A stretch of DNA of 58,345 nucleotides from Clostridia bacterium (lineage in GTDB: Bacteria; Bacillota; Clostridia; Oscillospirales; CAG-272). The position numbers and the translations under genes are program-made. Under the pieces are notes generated by a model. The model saw only the letters and a program-made list of their open reading frames with translations, had not been told where the DNA came from and ran no database searches. The stretch's first letter is position 1; every line of letters begins with the position of its first letter. Below are positions 16,610 through 24,321 of the stretch, one piece after another. The stretch covers positions 1 through 58,345 of the forward strand of contig JAGARU010000075.1 in assembly GCA_017622085.1 (NCBI GenBank), given 5' to 3'.

Positions 16610-18460
16610 TTATTCTCTCGTCAAAGTAAACTTGTCGGAGATACGCTGATAGTTTGCAAGGAGAGTCACACCGTTTTCGCGGAGGTCGGCCGCGGTGCGG
16701 GCGGTGGATTCATCCCCGTGGCGAAGAACGTACTTAGCACCCTCCGGGAGGACGGGATAGATGGTTACGTGCTCCTGGTTTGGATGCTCGGTGTACATAT
16801 ATACCTTCACCTGACGGAAGTCCGCGTCGTTAAACTGGAGCACGGTCATGGTGGGGGTGTCGCAGAGGATGCGGCACTCGCTCGCAGCCCAAAAGTCCCG
16901 TTCCGCCTTGTAGCTTTCAATAAAGGCGGCCAGTTCCTTGATGGTGGCGTCCGATACTTGGGTCAGATCACAGCTGAAGCCGATAGGGCCGCCCACCAAA
17001 GCGTTCTTTATATACTCAAGGGAGGCCTCCTCGCATCTCTGCCAGTTGGCCGTGGCGCTGAGAAGGATCTTCTCCTCCTTGCCGCCCACGGGATAGGTGG
17101 GAGTAAAGTCCTCCACGGAGCGGATGGTTGCCCAGCGCTCCAGCATGCGGGAGGGCATACGGCGGACGGCGTTTTTGAAGATCTCCAGCTGGGAATAGAT
17201 TCCGTGGCTGTCGCTCATCCAGAAGGAATCAAAATGCTTGGCGTACGAGAGGGACATCCGTCCGCCGCCGCTGGCACAGCACTCCAGGTGCAGGGCATGG
17301 TAGTCGGACTTGATGCGGGCAAGAAAGGCATTGTAGCCCTCGTAGTATTTTAAAAAGGCTTGGCGGCTCTTGTCATAGGAGAGAGGGCCGTTCAGATCGA
17401 ATTTGATAAATTCCACCCCGTAGCGGTCGATGTTCCGCTTTAGTACACCGTAGATAAAGTCGCAGGCGGCGGGGTCGGCGAAGTTTACGTAGGCGTGGGG
17501 GCCGTCGTACAGATAATATCCGGGGTGGGCTTTGACGTTTTCGCAGGCGGGATTTGCCCGCTCGATCTCAAACCAAAGACCGAATTTCAGCCCCTTGGCG
17601 CGCACCAGATCGCTGAATTCCCGTAAGTGGCCGCCCATGGCGCTTTCCTCCGACTCCTGCCAGTCGCCAACCACGTCCCACCATTCCTGCGTCTTGCCGA
17701 ACCATCCCGCATCCACGGTGAAGTATTCACAGCCGAGGATGGCGGCGCGCTCCAGCTGCTCCACCAGATTGTCAAAGGACACCCAGTCAAAGTGGCTCAT
17801 CCACGTGTTGTACACAATGGGCAGGGCGCAGGGGAACTTGTCGTTGCAGTAGCGATGGAGCTTGTAGGCGTCCATGTCTACGGTGGACTCAAAGGGATAG
17901 TAGAGGATCGTAGGCATGGTGAGGGTCTCGCCAGGGGACAGCACGTAGCGGAGATCCCGACTGCGGATGCCCAGCTCCACCAAAACCACCTTGGGCTCCA
18001 AAAATTCGCCGTGACGGGTCACGCTGTATTCAAAGGCCGAGTCGCACAGAATATGGAAGGCCAGACCGCGGCGGTTTTGCTCGTTAAAAACGGCCACAAA
18101 GGGGTTGACGTCTTGATTTGTGCGGATCTCGTCGGCGGAGCCGAACACACCGGACACCAAGGGCTGCCAGCCGCCGATGCCCTCGCGAATATGCTTGCTG
18201 GTCTGGGTGTAGACCTGATACTCGCCACCGTTCAGGGTAAAGCGGGAAAGGGCAACGCTGATCTCAATGGGGCGATCGGACACGTTTTTCACCGTGTCCT
18301 TCCGCTCAAACACCCCGGAGGGGTGCTTCACCGTCTCACTTGTCAGCGCCACGTCCTCGTTTTGATAGGAAAAACCGTTTTCTGTCTGAATGGCTTTGCC
18401 TTCAACCCGGGCAAAGCTGCCATAGAGGGTAAACAGATCGGTAATTTTGCTTGTATACAT
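16610..18460 (-). CDS. GH36 alpha-galactosidase
   Basis: A 616-residue cytosolic enzyme. The GH36 layout is visible: an N-terminal beta-sandwich, then a TIM barrel from about residue 215 with YNTW (217-220), DAGWF (250-254), FIKFDLNGP with nucleophile Asp355, ECCASGGGR (393-401) and acid/base Asp417 in FWMSDSHG. It should hydrolyse alpha-1,6-galactosides such as raffinose or melibiose. FIKFDLN replaces the usual YIKWDMN and the N-terminal domain is short, so it is a divergent or short subgroup and substrate choice is uncertain. It is the last gene of a six-gene operon and ends at the shared terminator at 16581-16608. No signal peptide. Confidence 0.9.
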   Translation of the reverse strand: MYTSKITDLFTLYGSFARVEGKAIQTENGFSYQNEDVALTSETVKHPSGVFERKDTVKNVSDRPIEISVALSRFTLNGGEYQVYTQTSKHIREGIGGWQPLVSGVFGSADEIRTNQDVNPFVAVFNEQNRRGLAFHILCDSAFEYSVTRHGEFLEPKVVLVELGIRSRDLRYVLSPGETLTMPTILYYPFESTVDMDAYKLHRYCNDKFPCALPIVYNTWMSHFDWVSFDNLVEQLERAAILGCEYFTVDAGWFGKTQEWWDVVGDWQESEESAMGGHLREFSDLVRAKGLKFGLWFEIERANPACENVKAHPGYYLYDGPHAYVNFADPAACDFIYGVLKRNIDRYGVEFIKFDLNGPLSYDKSRQAFLKYYEGYNAFLARIKSDYHALHLECCASGGGRMSLSYAKHFDSFWMSDSHGIYSQLEIFKNAVRRMPSRMLERWATIRSVEDFTPTYPVGGKEEKILLSATANWQRCEEASLEYIKNALVGGPIGFSCDLTQVSDATIKELAAFIESYKAERDFWAASECRILCDTPTMTVLQFNDADFRQVKVYMYTEHPNQEHVTIYPVLPEGAKYVLRHGDESTARTAADLRENGVTLLANYQRISDKFTLTRE

Positions 18461-18464
18461 GACG

Positions 18465-19160
18465 TTATTCCTCCATAAAAATCTCTGCTACGTGGGGGCG
18501 GTGATCCGACGCCACAATGGCAGGGATGTCGGCGGACTGCACCTCAAGATCCGGGGTGACGAAGATATAGTCGATCTTCATTTCCGGCTGGTCCGAGGGA
18601 AAGCTGAGCAGGGGCTTGGCAAAGCAGTCGGCGGTATCCCTCATTTTTGCACGAATCGGCGCAAGAACGGGATCGTCGGGGAGCACGTTAAAATCTCCCA
18701 TCAGGATGCACCGTTCCTCCGGCAAATGCGCAAGGACGGTCGCCACGGCCTGCTCGTGCTCGTCCGGATTCAGGCCAAAATGGATCACCAGCACCGTAAG
18801 ACCGTTTGCGAGCCGTGCCTTGAGGAGGCACCGGGTCTCGTAATAGCCGTTCGGGAAGCGACGAGGCTCGGGATCGGGCACGGGAATGGTGGCGGCGCAC
18901 ACAATGGGATAGCGGGAGATCAGCCCGTTTCCGTAAGGACCCTCCCCATCCTCAATGGCCTTGGCAAAATAGTGGTGGGAGAGGCCGGTTTTCGCCGCCA
19001 GCTCCGCCGTCTGCGCCCCGTAGGGGCCGGCATCGCGCATTTCGTTCAAGGCGACGATATCCGCGCCGCAATCCCAGATCACCTGAGCCATCCGCTCCGG
19101 ATCCAGCCGTTTTTCAAGGTAATTCCAGCAGTGCTGGGTGTTAAAGGTCATAATTTTCAT
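18465..19160 (-). CDS. Endonuclease/exonuclease/phosphatase family protein
   Basis: A 231-residue EEP-fold hydrolase starting at ATG 19160 (AAGGAG nine bases upstream; overlap ATGA with the stop of the preceding gene). Conserved pieces: N-terminal TFNTQH, DIVALNE with metal ligand Glu40, LMGDFNVLPDD near 160 and C-terminal SDHRPHVAEI with the catalytic His. Members cleave phosphodiesters or phosphomonoesters in DNA, sphingolipids or inositol phosphates; the substrate here cannot be read from sequence. Its place inside an alpha-galactosidase operon suggests a phosphorylated sugar or polyol conjugate, which is inference. The GH36 gene starts 4 bp downstream. Confidence 0.85.
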   Translation of the reverse strand: MKIMTFNTQHCWNYLEKRLDPERMAQVIWDCGADIVALNEMRDAGPYGAQTAELAAKTGLSHHYFAKAIEDGEGPYGNGLISRYPIVCAATIPVPDPEPRRFPNGYYETRCLLKARLANGLTVLVIHFGLNPDEHEQAVATVLAHLPEERCILMGDFNVLPDDPVLAPIRAKMRDTADCFAKPLLSFPSDQPEMKIDYIFVTPDLEVQSADIPAIVASDHRPHVAEIFMEE

Positions 19161-19846
19161 TGAGCGGGCTCCTTCTGCTTTTGCACAAACCGTAGGAGAA
19201 GCAGATCCGGCTTTTCCAGCCAGCAATGAACGAAGGGCATATACTCCGGATCTTGGGTCAGCCTCTGTAAAGGCTCCAAAAGCAGCTCCGCCGGAATGGT
19301 CTCCCGGTCAGAATCCTCCATCAGCGCCTGGCTCAGCTCGAACATAGCGTCACCTTCCACCTGCTCAATATCACTCATGCCGTACCGTGCGTCGCCCATC
19401 AGCAGGGTCTGCAGGGTGTGCTTTTCGATCAGCAAGCGGATCAGGTCAGCGGGCTCTTTGCGGTAGGTCTCGCAGGGGGTAAGGCCGGCCACAATTCGCA
19501 AGCTCTCGTCCAACTCCTCGGAAATGGCAAGATTGTTGGAGTCCAGCACCCAGCGCATACACCGGTACTGAGCCTCGGGGAGACGGCCGGTTTCTTGGAT
19601 AACGGCCTGCGCGCCAAGGTCGCCGTAGGGAACAAAGGTGTAAGCGGCAAGCATTGCCAACAGCTTGGCCTCGTCGCTCTTTTGGTGGGGCATGCGCATA
19701 TGGAGACCCAGCAGGTTCGCGTCGGAATTGATCTGGGCATCCAGGGCCGCAACCGTTGTTCCCGTACCGCCCACGCAAACGTTTGCCATCTCTGTGATCT
19801 GCTCGGACCAGCAGGTCAGCTTGTGGACGTAGTCAAAATAATCCAT
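19157..19846 (-). CDS. Hypothetical cytosolic protein in the alpha-galactosidase operon
   Basis: A 229-residue soluble, helix-rich, acidic protein that I do not recognise. It begins at ATG 19846 with GAGGT upstream and ends in a four-base ATGA overlap with the EEP gene, so the two are translationally coupled. Visible features are a Gly/Thr-rich stretch near residue 27 (GGTGTTV), several Cys residues and long amphipathic helices towards the C-terminus. No membrane segment, signal peptide or catalytic motif is evident. Its conservation within the operon would be the best clue to function. Confidence 0.65.
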   Translation of the reverse strand: MDYFDYVHKLTCWSEQITEMANVCVGGTGTTVAALDAQINSDANLLGLHMRMPHQKSDEAKLLAMLAAYTFVPYGDLGAQAVIQETGRLPEAQYRCMRWVLDSNNLAISEELDESLRIVAGLTPCETYRKEPADLIRLLIEKHTLQTLLMGDARYGMSDIEQVEGDAMFELSQALMEDSDRETIPAELLLEPLQRLTQDPEYMPFVHCWLEKPDLLLLRFVQKQKEPAQ

Positions 19847-19860
19847 AGTCTTACCTCATT

Positions 19861-20049
19861 TCAGTTGAAAAGTGTGCATCCGTGCCGACGGAAAAAGTCG
19901 ATTTTGCGGTCAATGTCCTCCACCGTCACCCCAAGGGTGGCCGCAAGACACGCCTTGCACTCAAACTCCGTGGCGGCACGGCTGATCAGCCGTTTGTAAA
20001 TGGCAACCTCGTCGTATTCGAGGGGCTTGCCGCATTTGATACAATCCAT
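19861..20049 (-). CDS. Small zinc-ribbon-like protein
   Basis: A 62-residue protein with CIKC at residues 4-7 and CKAC at about 31-34, a probable four-Cys zinc site, followed by a helix (VTVEDIDRKIDFFRRHGC). The start ATG shares its A with the GH27 stop (TGATG), so translation is probably coupled by reinitiation. Such small zinc-ribbon proteins are common in Clostridia and of unknown role; a partner role for the next, unknown gene in the operon is possible. Confidence 0.7.
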   Translation of the reverse strand: MDCIKCGKPLEYDEVAIYKRLISRAATEFECKACLAATLGVTVEDIDRKIDFFRRHGCTLFN

Positions 20050-21167
20050 CAGAGGAGCACCGGCTTTGCAAGAAAGACTCTGGCGTCGCCCTGTGCTACG
20101 GGCAGGTGCACAAAGTCGCGGAAAATGCCAAGATCCTCGCCTGTAAAGGCATCCGTCAGCTGGAAGGCGCAGTTGTCGGAGGGCATCAGACCCACCTCGT
20201 AGAAGTTGAACATAATGTGGAGATCCTTTTCCCAGCCGTTGAACATGCCGATGGCATACTCGCCATCCGACAGGTACTTGAATGCTACCATGGAGTCGTC
20301 GTTGCCCATAAAGATGGGAGGACGGGCCTCCTCATCCTGATTGATGCGGAGGAGGATGGGATTGGTCAGGAGCTTTTTGTTTTCCTCAGTCAAGGTGCGC
20401 AGGTCACAGCCGATCATGAGGGGGGAGGAGGCCATGCACCAGTAAGCAAAGTGATAGCGGTAGTTTGCATCGGTACAGCCCTGGCCAAAGCCAATGTTGC
20501 CCTGACCCTTCAGACCGGTGACCAGCATATCGATGTCGTTGAAGCAGCCGGGGGCAGAGTATACCAGCTTGTCCTTCTGACTGCAAGCCAGCTTTTTGAT
20601 GGAGTGGAAGGTGTCGGTGATATCCTCGGTGGAGCGGTACATATGGGCGCCCACGGAGCGAACCCAGCTATGCACGTTGTTGGTGCCCCAGTTGCAGGCG
20701 GAGTACAGGATATCACGGCCACAGGCGCGGAGAGCCAGACCCATGCGGGAGTAGGCCAGCTTGTTCTCCATGGAGGCGCCGTAGCAGTTGTCGTACTTCA
20801 AAAAGTCTACGCCCACCTCGGCAAAGTATTTCGCATCGTCAAACTCATGGCCAAAGCTACCGGGATAGCCTGCGCAGGTCAGCACGCCACAGCAGGAGTA
20901 CATACCGAACTTCAAGCCCTTGGAGTGCACGTAATCCGCCACGTACTTCATGCCGTGGGGGAATTTTTCATGATCGGCTACCAGCATGCCATTCTCGTCC
21001 CGCTCCTTCTCCGACCAGCAGTCGTCGATGACCAGATATTCGTATCCGGCGTCAAGAAGGCCGTGAGCCACCATGGCGTCCGCGGTGTCCATGATCAGCT
21101 TTTCGTCAATTTTATCGGTGAAGGTGTTCCAGGAATTCCATCCCATAGGGGGTCTTTTTGCAAGCAT
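20049..21167 (-). CDS. GH27 alpha-galactosidase
   Basis: A 372-residue enzyme with the GH27 signature set: MGWNSWN at residues 8-14, VIDDCW at 46-51, KYDNC with nucleophile Asp126, YRSTEDI with acid/base Asp182 and CFNDIDML (209-216) for substrate binding. It removes terminal alpha-linked galactose (some members act on alpha-N-acetylgalactosamine or beta-L-arabinopyranose). No signal peptide, so it acts on imported oligosaccharides. It is somewhat short because the C-terminal beta domain is reduced. The start at 21167 follows GGAGGATG. Together with GH36 it gives the operon two unrelated folds for alpha-galactoside breakdown. Confidence 0.93.
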   Translation of the reverse strand: MLAKRPPMGWNSWNTFTDKIDEKLIMDTADAMVAHGLLDAGYEYLVIDDCWSEKERDENGMLVADHEKFPHGMKYVADYVHSKGLKFGMYSCCGVLTCAGYPGSFGHEFDDAKYFAEVGVDFLKYDNCYGASMENKLAYSRMGLALRACGRDILYSACNWGTNNVHSWVRSVGAHMYRSTEDITDTFHSIKKLACSQKDKLVYSAPGCFNDIDMLVTGLKGQGNIGFGQGCTDANYRYHFAYWCMASSPLMIGCDLRTLTEENKKLLTNPILLRINQDEEARPPIFMGNDDSMVAFKYLSDGEYAIGMFNGWEKDLHIMFNFYEVGLMPSDNCAFQLTDAFTGEDLGIFRDFVHLPVAQGDARVFLAKPVLL

Positions 21168-21184
21168 CGTTTCATCCTCCTGCC

Positions 21185-22027
21185 TTATCGGCTTTTGTAT
21201 TCTTCAAAAATTTGTTCTGCAACCCAGCGGTTGGTCTTTTCGCTGTAATGGATCAGATCCCAGCGGTAAAATACGTAGGGCTCGCCGTAATAGGGGGCGC
21301 GGCGAGGATCAAAGAGGGTAGTTTTTGGCATCTCCTTGGCCAGCTCCTCAAAGAGGCCGTTGATGTAATACATGGTCTCCACGTTGCCCTCCTTGGTAAA
21401 CACCTCTACGTAGGGCATCAGGTGCAAAACGATGGGGAATTCATAGCCCAGCGCCTCGCGCATACCGCCAAAGATGCGGATGTAGTCCTTCTTCAATTTG
21501 CCCTCCAGCTCGGCAATGGGACGGCGAACCTCTTGCTCGCCTCCGCGCCAGTGCATACCGATAAAGTCGGGTTCAATGTCCTCCTCCGCGAAGTGCTTTT
21601 TCAGCAGGGATAGGATGTGGATGGTAAAGGGGTAGAGGGAAATGTCCGCCGTGCCGTGCACGCCGGGAATCAGCTTGATCTCTCGCTCCGGATACCACAT
21701 ATCGTACACACCCTGAGAGCCGATGGCGATCTGAATCACGTACAGATCCGGCAGCTCCTCGCCGCCGTCAATGGCGTCCTGCCATTGCCGTGCCAGACAG
21801 TTGGCAACGGAGTAGGTGTTGTCCTGGGTCTCCGCCAGATTCATGCCGTGGCTGGTGTAGCCCGTAAAGAACAGACGGTCGCTGTCAAAGGTCTGGTTAG
21901 GGTCGCGGTTCAGTCCCCAAACGTTTTTGAGCGGTTCGGAAATGTAGTCCTCCTCCCGCATGGGAATGCCGTGTCCCGTGGCGTTGGATTGTCCAAACAG
22001 CATAAATACAGCTACTTTTTTCTTCAT
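21185..22027 (-). CDS. SGNH / sialate O-acetylesterase-like carbohydrate esterase
   Basis: A 280-residue hydrolase. Block I is FGQSNATG with nucleophile Ser14; a middle block GMHWRGGEQE resembles the 'HQGE' of SASA/DUF303 (CE6-like) esterases; the C-terminal DLIHYSEKTNRW supplies the probable catalytic Asp/His pair. It should remove acetyl groups from sugars before the alpha-galactosidases act. ATG 22027 is chosen because the N-terminus KKKVAVFMLFGQSN then matches the family; the frame extends 33 codons further without a clear site. It is the first gene of the six-gene operon. Confidence 0.8.
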   Translation of the reverse strand: MKKKVAVFMLFGQSNATGHGIPMREEDYISEPLKNVWGLNRDPNQTFDSDRLFFTGYTSHGMNLAETQDNTYSVANCLARQWQDAIDGGEELPDLYVIQIAIGSQGVYDMWYPEREIKLIPGVHGTADISLYPFTIHILSLLKKHFAEEDIEPDFIGMHWRGGEQEVRRPIAELEGKLKKDYIRIFGGMREALGYEFPIVLHLMPYVEVFTKEGNVETMYYINGLFEELAKEMPKTTLFDPRRAPYYGEPYVFYRWDLIHYSEKTNRWVAEQIFEEYKSR

Positions 22028-22164
22028 GACGTTGCCCTGCCTTCCTGTATGTTCAAAAGAATTTTCATGAAAGTCGGAGTGACTGCTCACCAGACAGGAG
22101 ATCCGAATGGGACGTAGCTTTTCCACCCGCCGGATTCACGCATATCACCCTCTTCTTTACTTAA

Positions 22165-22193
22165 AATATACCACAAAACCATGTAAGAAACAA
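22165..22193 (-). promoter_or_regulatory. Promoter of the alpha-galactosidase operon
   Basis: Minus strand TTGTTT (22193-22188), 17-bp spacer, TATATT (22170-22165), with a leader of about 130 nt before ATG 22027. Confidence 0.65.
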
Positions 22194-22261
22194 TATTTTC
22201 CTGAAAATTCGCTCGCCGGATTGACAAGTGCGGAATTTGACGGCAAACTGCAAGCCCCGTC

Positions 22262-22290
22262 TTGCTTTTCGGCGGCGGATGCGATATAAT
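22262..22290 (+). promoter_or_regulatory. Promoter of the YgiQ-GH3 unit
   Basis: TTGCTT at 22262-22267, 17-bp spacer, TATAAT at 22285-22290; divergent from the alpha-galactosidase operon. Confidence 0.7.
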
Positions 22291-22322
22291 AAAAGGAGAA
22301 TTTCATCCTTGGAGGTCAGGAT

Positions 22323-24308
22323 ATGGAACATACGTTTTTGCCCGTAAGCCGCGAGGAGTGCCGCGCGCTGGGTTGGGAGGCGCCGGACTTCGTATACGTC
22401 AGCGGAGATGCCTACGTGGATCATCCCAGCTTTGGTGCGGCAATCATTTCCCGTGTGCTGGAGGATACCGGCTTCCGCGTGGCCATCCTTGCCCAGCCGG
22501 ATTATACCTCCTGTGAGGATTTCAAGCGCTTTGGCCGTCCCCGTCTGGGCTTCCTTGTAAGCGCAGGCAACATTGATTCCATGGTGGCTCATTATACCGC
22601 CGCCAAGCGCAAGCGCAATTACGACTATTACTCTCCCGGTGGCAAAATGGGCCTGCGTCCCGACCGTGCCACCATTGTATATACCAACCGCATCCGGGAG
22701 GCCTATGGCGACGTTCCCGTGATCCTCGGCGGCCTTGAAGCGTCCCTCCGCCGCTTTGCCCACTACGATTATTGGGAAAACCGCATCCGCCGCTCCGTCC
22801 TTGTGGATAGCCGGGCGGATATCCTTACCTACGGTATGGGCGAGAACATTCTTCTGCGCATTGCGCGGCTTCTGGATCGCGGTATCCCTGTCAAAAAGAT
22901 CCGCGACGTCCGCGGCACCGTCTACCTGTGCGGCCTTGAGGACGAGGTGCACTATCCCGTGGCCGATACCTTTGATTTTAACGAGCTGAAAAACGACAAA
23001 GCCCTGTACGCCAAGGCCTTCGGGGTGCAGTACCGCAATCAGGACGCCATTACCGGCAAGGCCATTGTGGAGCTGTACGACAACAAAAAGCTGGTGCAAA
23101 ATCCCCCCATGCCGCCCCTTGAGCAGGCAGAACTGGATCACGTGTACGCCTTGCCCTACGCCCGCACGTGGCACCCCATGTATCGGGCGGCCGGCGGCGT
23201 GCCCGCCATCGAGGAGGTGCGCTTCTCCATCACCCACAACCGCGGATGCTTTGGTGAGTGCAACTTCTGCGCCCTCACCTTCCACCAAGGACGGAGCGTC
23301 CGTGCCCGCAGCATTGAAAGCGTGGTACGGGAGGCGAAGATCATCACCGAAATGCCTGATTTCAAGGGCTATATTCACGATATCGGCGGCCCTACCGCCA
23401 ACTTCCGCCACCCGGCCTGTAAAAAACAGCTGACGGAGGGCACGTGCGTTGGCCGTAAATGTCTGGTTCCTACCCCCTGTCCCAATCTGGACGCCGACGA
23501 GAGCGAGTACATTGAGCTGCTCCGTCGGGTGGAATCTCTCCCCAAGGTCAAAAAGGTGTTCATCCGCTCCGGTATCCGCTTCGATTATATGCTGGCGGAC
23601 AAGAGCGACGCCTTCTTCCGCAAGCTGGTGCGCGACCACGTCAGCGGCCAGCTGAAGGTTGCGCCCGAGCATTGCTCCTCCGGCGTGCTCCGCTCTATGG
23701 GCAAGCCGGACGTGGCGGTGTACGACCGCTTCCGTGAAAAGTACTTCCGTCTTTGTAAGGAGGCGAATCTGGAGCAGTATCTCGTCCCCTATCTGATGTC
23801 CAGTCATCCCGGCAGTACCCTTCGGGATGCGGTGGAGCTGGCCGTGTACTTAAAGGAAAGCGGCTGTAACCCGGAGCAGGTGCAGGATTTCTATCCCACC
23901 CCCGGTACGGCTTCCACCGTCATGTACTATACGGGCATCAATCCTTTGGACGGCAAAAAGGTCTACGCGCCCGACGATTATAAGGAAAAGCAGATGCAGC
24001 GAGCTCTTCTTCAGCACCGTCGCCCGGAAAACGCACCCCTCGTGCGTGAGGCGCTTCGCTTGGCCGGACGGGAGGATCTGATCGGCTACGGTCCCGAATG
24101 TCTGGTACGCCCCGAGCACGGCGGCGATTACCGCCGTCCCCCGAAAAAGAACGATTCCGGCGCAAAAAAAGCGCCCCAAGGCGGCAAATCTGGCGGCAAG
24201 CACGAAAAGAACAGTCGCCCCGCACCGAAAAAGGCCGCATCTCCCCAAAAGCATAAGGAAAACGGACGTTCCCCCGCCAAAAGCGGAGGTAAAAAAATAA
24301 AACGGTAA
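22323..24308 (+). CDS. YgiQ family radical SAM protein
   Basis: A 661-residue protein with the N-terminal YgiQ module and a radical SAM core whose cluster ligands are Cys309, Cys313 and Cys316 (CFGECNFC). The C-terminal 50 residues are a Lys/Pro-rich basic tail. Start ATG 22323 follows TTGGAGG. YgiQ proteins are widespread and their reaction is not established. The GH3 gene begins 13 bp downstream with its own RBS, so the two are probably co-transcribed; a functional link is not obvious. Confidence 0.93.
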   Translation: MEHTFLPVSREECRALGWEAPDFVYVSGDAYVDHPSFGAAIISRVLEDTGFRVAILAQPDYTSCEDFKRFGRPRLGFLVSAGNIDSMVAHYTAAKRKRNYDYYSPGGKMGLRPDRATIVYTNRIREAYGDVPVILGGLEASLRRFAHYDYWENRIRRSVLVDSRADILTYGMGENILLRIARLLDRGIPVKKIRDVRGTVYLCGLEDEVHYPVADTFDFNELKNDKALYAKAFGVQYRNQDAITGKAIVELYDNKKLVQNPPMPPLEQAELDHVYALPYARTWHPMYRAAGGVPAIEEVRFSITHNRGCFGECNFCALTFHQGRSVRARSIESVVREAKIITEMPDFKGYIHDIGGPTANFRHPACKKQLTEGTCVGRKCLVPTPCPNLDADESEYIELLRRVESLPKVKKVFIRSGIRFDYMLADKSDAFFRKLVRDHVSGQLKVAPEHCSSGVLRSMGKPDVAVYDRFREKYFRLCKEANLEQYLVPYLMSSHPGSTLRDAVELAVYLKESGCNPEQVQDFYPTPGTASTVMYYTGINPLDGKKVYAPDDYKEKQMQRALLQHRRPENAPLVREALRLAGREDLIGYGPECLVRPEHGGDYRRPPKKNDSGAKKAPQGGKSGGKHEKNSRPAPKKAASPQKHKENGRSPAKSGGKKIKR

Positions 24309-24321
24309 ACAGGAGGCAATC

